Positions 1-9,462 of a stretch of 64,000 nucleotides of DNA are shown here, in pieces. Both the position numbers and the translations under genes were made by a program. The notes beneath the pieces are model-generated. The model was given only the letters and a program-made list of their open reading frames with translations, made no database searches and was not told the origin of the DNA. The stretch comes from Lachnospira sp. UBA3790 (GTDB taxonomy: Bacteria > Bacillota > Clostridia > Lachnospirales > Lachnospiraceae). Each line of letters starts with the position of its first letter. Position 1 is the first letter of the stretch. The stretch is taken from NCBI GenBank assembly GCA_002369135.1, contig DFEY01000003.1:392280-456279 (forward strand), read 5' to 3'.

Positions 1-1
1 T

Positions 2-748
2 GAGCGTCTAATTCAAAATGCTGAAAAGAGAGCAAAAGAACAGGCTGAAGCTGAGAAGAAGGCTGAAGCCAAGAAAGATGAACCTAGAAAAGAGAATGGC
101 TTTATCGCAGTTTCTGTTGGTGAAGGTCTGGACGAAGTGTTCAAGAGTCTAGAGATAGACGCTATCATTTCTGGTGGTCAGACAATGAACCCAAGTACAG
201 AAGATATTTTAAATGCTGTTGATAAAGTTAATGCAGATAACATCTTTATTCTTCCAAATAATACAAACATTATTCTTGCTGCACAGCAGGCAGAGATTTT
301 ATTGGAAGATAAGAAACTTATTGTTATCCCTTCAAAGACTATCCCTCAGGGAATCGCAGCTATGCTAGGATTTATCCCGGGCGAGAGTCCAGAAGATAAC
401 AAAGAATCTATGATCGAGAGCATGAGTGGTGTTGCTACTGGTGAAATCACTTATGCTGTTAGAGATACAGTTATAGATGATCACGAGATTAAAGAAGGAA
501 ATATCATGGGTATTGGCGATGACGGTATCCTAGCTGTAGGCGAAGACCTAGAGGCTACTACTATAGAAATGATTGAAAATATGGTAGATGAAGATTCTGG
601 AATGATTAGCGTTTACTACGGCGAAGACGTGAAAGAAGAAGACGCTAATAAATTAGTAGAAAAACTAGAAGAAAAATTCCCAGATGTAGAAGTTGAATGT
701 TATATGGGTGGTCAGCCTGTATACTATTACATTACTTCTGTGGAATAG
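2..748 (+). CDS. fakA: Fatty acid kinase FakA (DAK2-domain protein), C-terminal part
   Basis: The reading frame is open from the window edge, so only the last 248 residues are present; the N-terminal DAK2 kinase domain lies upstream. The visible part starts with a charged Glu/Lys/Ala-rich linker and continues into the conserved C-terminal domain, with VGEGL, SGGQTMNPST (approx. residues 56-65 of the fragment) and PNNTNI typical of the YloV/FakA family. FakA phosphorylates fatty acids held by FakB (DegV-like) proteins so that exogenous fatty acids can enter phospholipid synthesis. No FakB is in the window. The next gene starts 9 bases downstream. Family assignment is strong; the kinase role is taken from family knowledge. 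Confidence 0.86.
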   Translation, partial: ERLIQNAEKRAKEQAEAEKKAEAKKDEPRKENGFIAVSVGEGLDEVFKSLEIDAIISGGQTMNPSTEDILNAVDKVNADNIFILPNNTNIILAAQQAEILLEDKKLIVIPSKTIPQGIAAMLGFIPGESPEDNKESMIESMSGVATGEITYAVRDTVIDDHEIKEGNIMGIGDDGILAVGEDLEATTIEMIENMVDEDSGMISVYYGEDVKEEDANKLVEKLEEKFPDVEVECYMGGQPVYYYITSVE

Positions 749-757
749 GAGAGTTTA

Positions 758-1264
758 ATGGCAGACGTATTTGTAGAACAAATTATAAAGAGGAAACTAT
801 CACTAGGAGGATTGGCAATCAGAATTGGTGCCATCTTCCTTGTGCTTATTGGAATACTTTTATTGCCAGTTCTCAAACTAATTCTTACTATAACAGTTAC
901 AGCGCTATTTATTTATTTAGCATACTTAGCGTTTGTATATACAAGTGTCGAGTGGGAATATTCATTGGTTAACGGTGAATTAACTATTGATAAAATCCTC
1001 GGCAAAAGAAAAAGAAAACCAGGCGAGACTTATGACATTAGAAAGGCTAGTTTGATTGCGCCTGCTTACAGCGAGGAAGTTCTATCTAAGTCAGAGTATC
1101 TAACAAAGATGGATTATACTGCTACAAATAATAAAGGTAACCACTACGCTATCATCATTGATGATGTGGAAGGTGTTAAGGGAGCGCTCATGATTACATT
1201 TGAACCAGATGAAAAAATGCTGGATGCAATGTACAATGTGCGCCCTAATATTATAAAAAGGTAA
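758..1264 (+). CDS. Small membrane protein, DUF6106-like
   Basis: A 168-residue protein with two closely spaced hydrophobic helices near the N-terminus (about residues 20-40 and 42-64), then a soluble domain of about 100 residues. The soluble part begins EWEYSLVNGELTIDKI and reads like a small beta-rich PH-like domain; that fold is my inference. It resembles two-helix membrane proteins annotated DUF6106 in Lachnospiraceae. The start follows a GGAGAG ribosome-binding site. It lies 9 bases after fakA and 18 before guaB, so the three may be co-transcribed. No function is known to me. Confidence 0.6.
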   Translation: MADVFVEQIIKRKLSLGGLAIRIGAIFLVLIGILLLPVLKLILTITVTALFIYLAYLAFVYTSVEWEYSLVNGELTIDKILGKRKRKPGETYDIRKASLIAPAYSEEVLSKSEYLTKMDYTATNNKGNHYAIIIDDVEGVKGALMITFEPDEKMLDAMYNVRPNIIKR

Positions 1265-2737
<1,473 letters not shown>

Positions 2738-2752
2738 GAGGTAATATAAAAA

Positions 2753-3808
2753 ATGAAAAGAATTATATCTATTGTTTTAACCGTTGCACTAGCTGCTACA
2801 TTGTTTGTAGGATGCAGCTGTGGTCAAGATAAAAAGATTGACAAAGAAGCAGGATACGATGTTGATAAGTACATTAAACTAGGCAAGTATACAGGTTTCG
2901 AATATGACATTGACCAAAAGAAATTTGATGATATGCTTGCTGACAAAACTTACGAAGCTACTGAAGTAAGTAGAGCAGCAAAGATGGGTGATGAGATTGA
3001 ATTCTCATATACTGGATACATCAAAGATAAGAAAGTGAAAGATTTAAGTCAGGATAGCATTGCTGCTGAAACAGATCAGAAAGATAATGCTGTTTACTTG
3101 AAATTTACAAATGAGTTAATTGGTAAAAAGAAAGGTGATACAGCTACTGTAAAACTTTCTGGCAAAGAAGCTAGCAAGATTTCTAATACTAATAAAAAAT
3201 ACACAGATGATGTCACTTTCAAATTAAAAGTTAAAGAAGTGAGCGAAGTTAATCATCCAAAGGTTACTAATGACTGGGTTAAGAATGAGAGTAATGAAGA
3301 TGTTGAGACTGCGGACGAGTTCTTCCAGGTTATTGAAACTGAGTTAGATGATGCAGCTATGGCTGACGTATGGCAGATGGCTGTCGATAAAGCAACCATG
3401 ACATCTTGGCCTCCAAAGTTGTATAATAAAGTTAAGGAAGAGGAAGAGGCTGATGCTAACTATAATGCAGATCAGTGGGATATGTCTCTAGAAGAATATT
3501 ATGCAATGAATGGAGACACTAAAGAGAGTTTAGAAAAAGAATACATGAACCAAGTTAAATCTACCTTGGTTATGTGGGAAATCGTCAAAGAAGAAGATAT
3601 TAATGTTAGCGCTAAAGAAATAGAACAGAGATATAATGATTTATATGTAGAATTGAAAGACGACGATGAGGTTAAGACATTAGCTGATGTTAAGAAAAAG
3701 TATTCTAAGGCAGAGATAAAAGAGGCCGTTTACTTAGAAAAAGCTCAGAAGTTTGTTTATAAGAATTCTACAATTAAGAAAACATACAAGATACATAACA
3801 ACAAGTAA
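2753..3808 (+). CDS. Trigger-factor-like lipoprotein with FKBP-type domain
   Basis: 351 residues with a type II signal peptide; the lipobox VGC places the lipidated cysteine at residue 21. The mature protein resembles trigger factor without its ribosome-binding domain: an FKBP-like segment at about residues 75-165 (DEIEFSYTGY followed by KGDTATVKL), then a helical C-terminal part rich in Glu/Lys/Asp. Trigger factor is normally cytosolic, so this looks like an outer-face foldase for exported proteins, comparable in role to PrsA; that role is inference. Several residues that line the FKBP pocket look altered, so isomerase activity is uncertain. It starts 15 bases after guaB. Confidence 0.68.
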   Translation: MKRIISIVLTVALAATLFVGCSCGQDKKIDKEAGYDVDKYIKLGKYTGFEYDIDQKKFDDMLADKTYEATEVSRAAKMGDEIEFSYTGYIKDKKVKDLSQDSIAAETDQKDNAVYLKFTNELIGKKKGDTATVKLSGKEASKISNTNKKYTDDVTFKLKVKEVSEVNHPKVTNDWVKNESNEDVETADEFFQVIETELDDAAMADVWQMAVDKATMTSWPPKLYNKVKEEEEADANYNADQWDMSLEEYYAMNGDTKESLEKEYMNQVKSTLVMWEIVKEEDINVSAKEIEQRYNDLYVELKDDDEVKTLADVKKKYSKAEIKEAVYLEKAQKFVYKNSTIKKTYKIHNNK

Positions 3809-3840
3809 GTATTTAGACCGACGTAAAGGAGGTATCAAGA

Positions 3841-4947
3841 ATGGTTTGTAAAAGAGTCACTTGTGCATTAATAAGTGTGGGGATGATTATTCTAATGCTT
3901 CCGGTATGTAGTAGTGTGGATGCTAAAGCCAAAAAGATTAAGCTTAACTATTCATACTACAAGATGACAGGCGGATACACAGTTAAACTTAAGACTAAAT
4001 CTGGCATCAAAGTAAAATGGAAAAGTACTAACAAGAAAGTTGCCACTGTTTCCAAGAAAGGCAAAGTCACTGGAAGGAAAAAGGGCAAATGTACTATCAT
4101 TGCTAGAAGAGGAAAGAGAGTCGGCAAGTGTAAAATCACTGTCACCAGAAATATGTATATTCCAAACAAGAAGTTTACAAAGACTTCTTTGGATGTTTTA
4201 CGTTTAAAACTTGATATTAACAATATTCAATACAATAGTGTTGGTGAGAGTTATATCAATAATAAGAAAAGCACATTTACTTTGTCTTTGAAGAATAATA
4301 AGAAGAAAGTAACTTGGGGCACACAAAATAAGCGTATTGCAACTATTAGTAGTAAAGGTTTGATTACTGCAGTTTCGCCAGGATTGACTTATGTCTATGC
4401 AAAGGTTGGCAAAACAAAGTATAGAGCTGAAGTAGTAGTTACTGATTTGAAGAATCCTAATAAGATTGAGAATCAGAAAGACGCTTATGAGATGCTTAAG
4501 AGAATTAACGATCTTAGAATAAAGAACAAAGTAAAACCACTTAAGATTTTGAACCGTTTAATGAGGGCGTCCCAACAAAGAGCAAAAGAATTAAAGCCGG
4601 CTAGAATCGAAGTGAGTGGATTAGGAATTAAGTTTGATAAGAATTTCTCACATAGAAGACCAGATGGTAGATCGTTCAGTTCAATTATTCCTGAATTTAA
4701 TTTACCAACAGCCAGTCGTGTGGGTGAGAATATTAGTTTTGTAACAGATACTGTTACACAGAGGGAAGATTTTATTAAATATTGTTTTAAATCTTTCCTA
4801 GAATCAAAAGATCATAGAGAAAATATGTTGAGTAACGATTACAACTACATTGGTATTGGGCATGATGATAGTATTCGTTTTACTAATTATCATACTCATC
4901 CGTGTATTGCGATGTTCTGGGAACAACTATTTTACTCTAAATATTAA
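3841..4947 (+). CDS. Exported Big2-domain/CAP (SCP) family protein
   Basis: 368 residues: a signal peptide (cleavage near residue 29), two bacterial Ig-like Big2 repeats (about 30-103 and 130-208, each with the VTWG/VKWK...ATVS..G.V pattern), then a CAP domain from about 215 to the end. CAP hallmarks are visible: FSHRRPDGRSF, VGENI and HRENML, which supply the His and Glu residues of the CAP cavity. The basic, Lys-rich surface suits wall attachment or retention. An AGGAGG site precedes the start. It ends 9 bases before thrS with no terminator between, so thrS may be read from the same message. The substrate is unknown. Confidence 0.82.
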   Translation: MVCKRVTCALISVGMIILMLPVCSSVDAKAKKIKLNYSYYKMTGGYTVKLKTKSGIKVKWKSTNKKVATVSKKGKVTGRKKGKCTIIARRGKRVGKCKITVTRNMYIPNKKFTKTSLDVLRLKLDINNIQYNSVGESYINNKKSTFTLSLKNNKKKVTWGTQNKRIATISSKGLITAVSPGLTYVYAKVGKTKYRAEVVVTDLKNPNKIENQKDAYEMLKRINDLRIKNKVKPLKILNRLMRASQQRAKELKPARIEVSGLGIKFDKNFSHRRPDGRSFSSIIPEFNLPTASRVGENISFVTDTVTQREDFIKYCFKSFLESKDHRENMLSNDYNYIGIGHDDSIRFTNYHTHPCIAMFWEQLFYSKY

Positions 4948-4956
4948 GGAGACAAT

Positions 4957-6936
4957 ATGAAAATCACATTAAAAGATGGATCGGCAAAAGAATACTCAGA
5001 GGCTATGTCTGTAAAAGACATAGCTTTTGATATAGCGCCAGGCTTGGGTAGAGCAGCTTGCGCAGGAGAGGTAGATGGTGAAGTAGTAGATTTAAGAACC
5101 ACCATCGACAAAGACTGTAAATTAAATATTTTGACCTTCAACGATGACGAAGGTCAAAAAGCTTACAGACATACCGCTAGTCATATTTTGGCAGAGGCTG
5201 TTAAGCGTCTTTATCCTGACACAAAGCTAGCTATAGGGCCGGCCACTGATACAGGCTTTTATTATGATTTTGAGCACGAGCCATTTACTCGTGATGATTT
5301 AGATGCTATAGAAGCAGAGATGAAGAAGATTATTAAAGAGGGCGCAGAGATTAAGAGATTTACTTTGCCTCGCGAAGATGCCATTAAATATATGGCAGAC
5401 AGAAAAGAGGATTATAAAGTTGAACTTATCCAGGATTTGCCTGAGGATTCTATCATTTCATTCTATAGTCAGGGAGAGAAGTTTGTTGACCTTTGTGCAG
5501 GACCTCATTTAATGAGCACAAAGCAAGTTAAAGCTTTTAAACTTATCTCATCATCCATGGCTTACTGGAGAGGCGATGAAAACAAAGCTAGACTACAAAG
5601 AATTTATGGTACAGCCTTTGACGATAAAAAAGAATTAGCTGCTTATCTTGAGTCACTAGAAGAGGCGAAGAGAAGAGACCATAATAGACTTGGTCGTGAA
5701 ATGGGTCTATTTACAACAGTTGATGTAATAGGTCAGGGTCTTCCTTTGTTTACTCCTAAGGGCACAAAGATGATTATGAAACTTCAAAGATGGATTGAAG
5801 ATTTAGAGGATAATGAGTGGGGCTATCAGCGTACACGTACACCTTTAATGGCCAAGAATGATTTGTTTAAGATTTCAGGTCACTGGGATCACTACAAAGA
5901 GTCAATGTTTGTATTGGGCGACGAAGAAAAGGATGATGAAGTATTGACACTTCGTCCTATGACATGTCCATTCCAATATTATATTTATAAGAATGAGCAA
6001 AGATCATACAGAGATCTTCCTATTAGATATTCAGAAACTTCTACATTGTTTAGAAATGAGGATTCTGGAGAGATGCATGGTTTAACTCGTGTACGTCAGT
6101 TTACAATCACTGAGGCACACTTGATGATTAGACCTGACCAGGTTAAGCAGGAGTTAACTAGATGTCTTGAATTAGTGGATTATGTATTTAATGTGCTAGG
6201 CGTTCAGGACGATGTTAGATATAGATTGTCAAAGTGGGATCCAGAGAATAGAGAAAAATATTTGGGTGATGATGAATACTGGAATCACTCACAAGGTGTC
6301 CTTAGAGACTTACTTGTAGAAAAAGGAGTTGAGTTTACTGAGGAAGACGGCGAGGCTGCATTCTACGGTCCTAAGATTGATATCCAGGCTGACAATGTAT
6401 ACGGCAAAGAAGACACAATGGTAACTATCCAGCTTGATAATGCTATAGCAGAGAAGATGGATATGTACTATATAGATGAGAATGGTGACAAACAAAGACC
6501 TTACATCATTCACAGAACATCAATGGGATGTTATGAGAGAACTTTGGCGTGGTTGATTGAGCACTATGCTGGTAAGTTCCCAACATGGCTATGTCCAGAG
6601 CAAGTAAGAGTACTTCCTATTTCTGACAAGTACGAAGACTATGCAAACGATGTTGCAGCTAAGCTTAAGAAAGCTGGTGTGGATGTAACAGTTGATAACA
6701 GATCTGAAAAGATTGGTTACAAGATTCGCGAGGCTAGACTTAACAGACTTCCATATATGTTAGTAGTTGGTGAACAAGAGCAGACTGACGGTACAGTTTC
6801 AGTTAGAAGTAGATTCGCCGGCGACGAAGGAGTTAAGCCATTGGTTGAGTTTATTTCTCAAATCACAAAGGAAATTGAGTCTAAAGAGATAAGAGAAGAG
6901 ATTCCTGAAGAGGAGAGAAATCAAGGGCAAAAATAG
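4957..6936 (+). CDS. thrS: Threonyl-tRNA synthetase
   Basis: 659 residues of a complete class II ThrRS, which charges tRNA-Thr in the cytosol. Domains in order: N-terminal TGS (1-62), editing domain with HTASHILAEAV (about 72-82) and the zinc-type CAGPH motif, class II catalytic core with the FRNEDSGEMHGLTRVRQF motif 2, and a C-terminal HGTP anticodon-binding domain from about 545. No T-box leader is possible here because only 9 bases separate it from the preceding CAP gene. The start follows AGGAGA. Its 3' end adjoins the promoter of infC. Confidence 0.97.
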   Translation: MKITLKDGSAKEYSEAMSVKDIAFDIAPGLGRAACAGEVDGEVVDLRTTIDKDCKLNILTFNDDEGQKAYRHTASHILAEAVKRLYPDTKLAIGPATDTGFYYDFEHEPFTRDDLDAIEAEMKKIIKEGAEIKRFTLPREDAIKYMADRKEDYKVELIQDLPEDSIISFYSQGEKFVDLCAGPHLMSTKQVKAFKLISSSMAYWRGDENKARLQRIYGTAFDDKKELAAYLESLEEAKRRDHNRLGREMGLFTTVDVIGQGLPLFTPKGTKMIMKLQRWIEDLEDNEWGYQRTRTPLMAKNDLFKISGHWDHYKESMFVLGDEEKDDEVLTLRPMTCPFQYYIYKNEQRSYRDLPIRYSETSTLFRNEDSGEMHGLTRVRQFTITEAHLMIRPDQVKQELTRCLELVDYVFNVLGVQDDVRYRLSKWDPENREKYLGDDEYWNHSQGVLRDLLVEKGVEFTEEDGEAAFYGPKIDIQADNVYGKEDTMVTIQLDNAIAEKMDMYYIDENGDKQRPYIIHRTSMGCYERTLAWLIEHYAGKFPTWLCPEQVRVLPISDKYEDYANDVAAKLKKAGVDVTVDNRSEKIGYKIREARLNRLPYMLVVGEQEQTDGTVSVRSRFAGDEGVKPLVEFISQITKEIESKEIREEIPEEERNQGQK

Positions 6937-6948
6937 TCCCGAATTTAT

Positions 6949-6977
6949 TTGACAAAGTACCATAATAATGGTATATT
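6949..6977 (+). promoter_or_regulatory. Promoter of the infC-rpmI-rplT operon
   Basis: TTGACA at 6949-6954 and TATATT at 6972-6977 are separated by exactly 17 bases, a near-consensus sigma-A promoter. It lies just after the thrS stop codon and implies a leader of about 170 nt before the infC start. Confidence 0.85.
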
Positions 6978-6984
6978 ACTACAC

Positions 6985-7121
6985 GTTGTAAAAGAAAGCA
7001 GAGTATCCACTCTCACCCAGACACGAGGAGTGATTCGAGGTTCATACTTTTTAAACACTATATTGGTGTTTTGAATTTGTATTTATGTGGATAATCTCTG
7101 TGATTATCCACTTTTTTATTT
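6985..7121 (+). promoter_or_regulatory. infC leader with intrinsic terminator (L20-leader-like attenuator)
   Basis: The leader ends in a terminator: a 9-bp stem GTGGATAAT (7087-7095) with ATTATCCAC (7103-7111), followed by TTTTTT. Upstream, TATCCAC at 7004-7010 is complementary to GTGGATA at 7087-7093, so it can compete with the terminator stem. CACTC (7009-7013) can instead pair with GAGTG (7028-7032), and AAACAC/GTGTTT form a hairpin at 7053-7071. Competing pairings in front of infC-rpmI-rplT fit the known autoregulatory L20 leader of Firmicutes. I assign it by position and architecture, not by a covariance-model match. Confidence 0.7.
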
Positions 7122-7155
7122 GTAAAAAAGGAAATTAATTTGGAGGTGCATTACA

Positions 7156-7662
7156 ATTAACAAAGTACAGATTAACGAGCAAATCAGAGATGATGAAGTT
7201 CGCGTGATTGGATCAGACGGTGAGCAAGTTGGCGTTATGTCAGCTAGAGAAGCACAGCAGATGGCTTACGATGAAGATCTTGATTTGATTAAGATTTCAC
7301 CTAAAGCAAACCCACCTGTTTGTAAAATCATGGATTACGGAAAGTTCAAATATGAACAGCAGAAAAAAGAAAAAGAAGCCAAAAAGAAACAGCACGTAGT
7401 TGAGACTAAGGAAATTAGGCTTTCACCTAATGTGGAAATCCACGATATGAAGACTAAGGCAAACAATGCTAGAAAGTTCTTAGAAAAGGGCGACAAAGTT
7501 AAAGTTACACTTAGATTTAGAGGTCGTGAAATGGCTCATATTAGTAGTAATGCAACAGTTCTTGATGATTTTGCAGAATTGTTAGAAGACATTGCAGAAA
7601 TCACTAAGAAGCCAAAACTTGAAGGTAGAAACATGACTATGTTTTTAGAGAAGAAGCGCTAA
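7156..7662 (+). CDS. infC: Translation initiation factor IF-3 (AUU start)
   Basis: IF-3 binds the 30S subunit, blocks premature 50S joining and proofreads the start codon. The family N-terminus (INEQIRDDEVRVIG) extends upstream of the first in-frame ATG at 7204. It is reached from an ATT codon at 7156, placed 7 bases after GGAGGTG (7142-7148). ATT is the classical rare infC start, used for autoregulation because IF-3 discriminates against it. The product is 168 residues, the usual length, with an N-terminal domain, a Lys-rich linker near residues 75-95 and a C-terminal domain. First gene of the infC-rpmI-rplT operon, behind an attenuator. Confidence 0.95.
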   Translation: MNKVQINEQIRDDEVRVIGSDGEQVGVMSAREAQQMAYDEDLDLIKISPKANPPVCKIMDYGKFKYEQQKKEKEAKKKQHVVETKEIRLSPNVEIHDMKTKANNARKFLEKGDKVKVTLRFRGREMAHISSNATVLDDFAELLEDIAEITKKPKLEGRNMTMFLEKKR

Positions 7663-7689
7663 AGCGTGAAATATTAGGAGGGAATTATT

Positions 7690-7887
7690 ATGCCAAAGAT
7701 TAAAACAAACAGAGCAGCTGCCAAGAGATTTAAAAAGACTGGCACTGGTAAACTAAAGAGAAACAAAGCTTATAAGTCACATATTTTGACTAAGAAGTCA
7801 GCTAAGAGAAAACGTAACCTACGTAAGGCTACAACAGCTGATAAGACAAACGAAAAAAATATGAAGAAGATATTACCATATCTATAA
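7690..7887 (+). CDS. rpmI: 50S ribosomal protein L35
   Basis: A 65-residue, very basic protein with the L35 signature [17 protein letters not shown] at the N-terminus and [17 protein letters not shown] in the middle. It is part of the 50S subunit. It sits between infC and rplT in the order conserved across bacteria, with a GGAGGGAA ribosome-binding site. The length is normal. Confidence 0.97.
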   Translation: MPKIKTNRAAAKRFKKTGTGKLKRNKAYKSHILTKKSAKRKRNLRKATTADKTNEKNMKKILPYL

Positions 7888-7910
7888 TCTAAAGTTAGGA
7901 GGAAATTAAA

Positions 7911-8267
7911 ATGGCAAGAGTTAAAGGCGGATTAAACGCAAAGAAAAGACATAAAAGAGTTTTGAAACTAGCTAAAGGTTATAGAGGAGCTAGATCAAAA
8001 CAGTATAGAGTTGCTAAGCAGTCAGTAATGAGAGCTTTAGCTACATCATACGCAGGAAGAAAAGAAAGAAAACGTCAGTTCAGACAGTTATGGATTGCAA
8101 GAATCAATGCTGCATCAAGAATCAATGGATTATCATACAGCAAGTTCATGTATGGACTAAAGAAGGCTGATATTGATATTAACAGAAAGATGCTTGCAGA
8201 TATGGCTGTAAATGATGCTGATGGATTTGCAAAACTAGTTGAAGTTGCAAAAGAAAACATTCAGTAA
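7911..8267 (+). CDS. rplT: 50S ribosomal protein L20
   Basis: 118 residues, typical for L20, starting MARVKGG and containing [15 protein letters not shown] and [17 protein letters not shown]20 is needed early in 50S assembly and in Firmicutes represses its own operon by binding the infC leader, which fits the attenuator at 7087-7121. It is the last gene of the operon; a terminator begins 5 bases after the stop codon. Confidence 0.97.
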   Translation: MARVKGGLNAKKRHKRVLKLAKGYRGARSKQYRVAKQSVMRALATSYAGRKERKRQFRQLWIARINAASRINGLSYSKFMYGLKKADIDINRKMLADMAVNDADGFAKLVEVAKENIQ

Positions 8268-8272
8268 TTTTT

Positions 8273-8306
8273 AAGGACACAAAAAATATTTTTGTGTCCT
8301 TTTTAT
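8273..8306 (+). terminator. Terminator of infC-rpmI-rplT
   Basis: A hairpin with arms AAGGACACAAAAA and TTTTTGTGTCCTT, followed by a short T run, placed directly after rplT. Confidence 0.9.
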
Positions 8307-8379
8307 TTCACAAAATGAACATATTTTTGAATAAAATAGTATATAGTGTGAAATAATAAATTTTGACGGAGGAAAGAAA

Positions 8380-9462
8380 ATGAGCGTAATACAGATTGAA
8401 AATCTAGTGAAAAAGTATGGCGCTAATGTGGCAGTAGATGGACTGAACCTTGAAATAGAGGGTGGAAAAGTCTATGGCTTTCTAGGACCAAACGGTGCTG
8501 GTAAATCTACTACTATGAATATTATTACAGGCTACATTGGAGCTACTAGCGGAACTGTAAAAGTGAACGGTTTCGACATTTTAAAAGAGAGTAAACAGGC
8601 AAAGGCATCTGTTGGGTATTTGCCTGAGCAACCACCTCTATATAATGAAATGACAGTAGAGGAATACTTGAAGTTTGTAGCAGAACTAAAAGGTATTGCT
8701 AAAAAAGATAGAGCAGCTGCTATAGAAACTGCTGTAGAAAAAACTGGCATAAAAGAAGTGTTTGGAAGACTAATTAGAAATCTTTCAAAAGGTTATAAGC
8801 AAAGAGTAGGCATTGCTCAAGCTATTATTGATATGCCAAAGATTATCATTTTGGATGAGCCTACAGTTGGCCTTGATCCAAAACAGATTGTTGAGATTAG
8901 AGAGTTAATTAAATCTTTAGGCGAAGATCATACAGTAATCTTGAGTTCTCACTTATTACCAGAAGTAAGTGAAGTTTGTGATTACATTTATGTGATTTCA
9001 CAAGGTAAGCTAGTGGCTGAAGGTACAGAGGCAGAACTATCAAAAGATGTAGTTAAAGAAAACATCTTAGAGGTAACTATTCAGGGTGATAAAGCTGTGG
9101 TAGAAGCGCTTGTTGAAGATATGGCTTCAGTTAAAGATTACAGTGTAATTGAAGCAACTGAAGGTATAGTGCTTACAGTGAAAACTGACTCAGATTCAGA
9201 TATCCGTTCTGGATTATTTGCAATATGTGCTTCAAAGGGACTTCCTATTGTTGGAATGAACTATAAGGAGAGTTCTTTGGAGGATGTATTCCTAGAGATT
9301 ACAGAAGACTACAAGGCTCCTGAGAAGAAGTCAAAGAAAAAAGATAAAGATGATACAGATGTTGTAGTGACAGAGACTGTGATAGAAACAGAAGATGGCG
9401 AAGTTTCTGAAACAGTGACAGTAATAGAAGAGGAGGTGAGTGAAGATGAAAGCGATCTATAA
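8380..9462 (+). CDS. ABC transporter ATP-binding protein (GldA-like)
   Basis: 360 residues. Walker A GPNGAGKST is at 36-44, the signature LSKGYKQRVG near 135-144, and Walker B IIILDEPTVGLDP near 155-167, followed by the His-loop SSHLLPEV. The C-terminal 45 residues are an acidic, low-complexity Asp/Glu/Lys/Val tail that is unusual for the family. The closest relatives in type are the ATPases of gliding-type/multidrug ABC-2 exporters. The next gene encodes the fused permease and overlaps it by 17 bases, so the three genes 8380-12261 form one transporter operon. The transported substrate cannot be told from the sequence. Confidence 0.9.
   Translation: MSVIQIENLVKKYGANVAVDGLNLEIEGGKVYGFLGPNGAGKSTTMNIITGYIGATSGTVKVNGFDILKESKQAKASVGYLPEQPPLYNEMTVEEYLKFVAELKGIAKKDRAAAIETAVEKTGIKEVFGRLIRNLSKGYKQRVGIAQAIIDMPKIIILDEPTVGLDPKQIVEIRELIKSLGEDHTVILSSHLLPEVSEVCDYIYVISQGKLVAEGTEAELSKDVVKENILEVTIQGDKAVVEALVEDMASVKDYSVIEATEGIVLTVKTDSDSDIRSGLFAICASKGLPIVGMNYKESSLEDVFLEITEDYKAPEKKSKKKDKDDTDVVVTETVIETEDGEVSETVTVIEEEVSEDESDL

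Noticed and set aside
4948..4956. T-box leader for thrS
   Set aside because: Only nine bases separate it from the CAP gene.
7204..7206. ATG as the start of infC
   Set aside because: It cuts off conserved IF-3 residues and has no ribosome-binding site; the ATT at 7156 has both.
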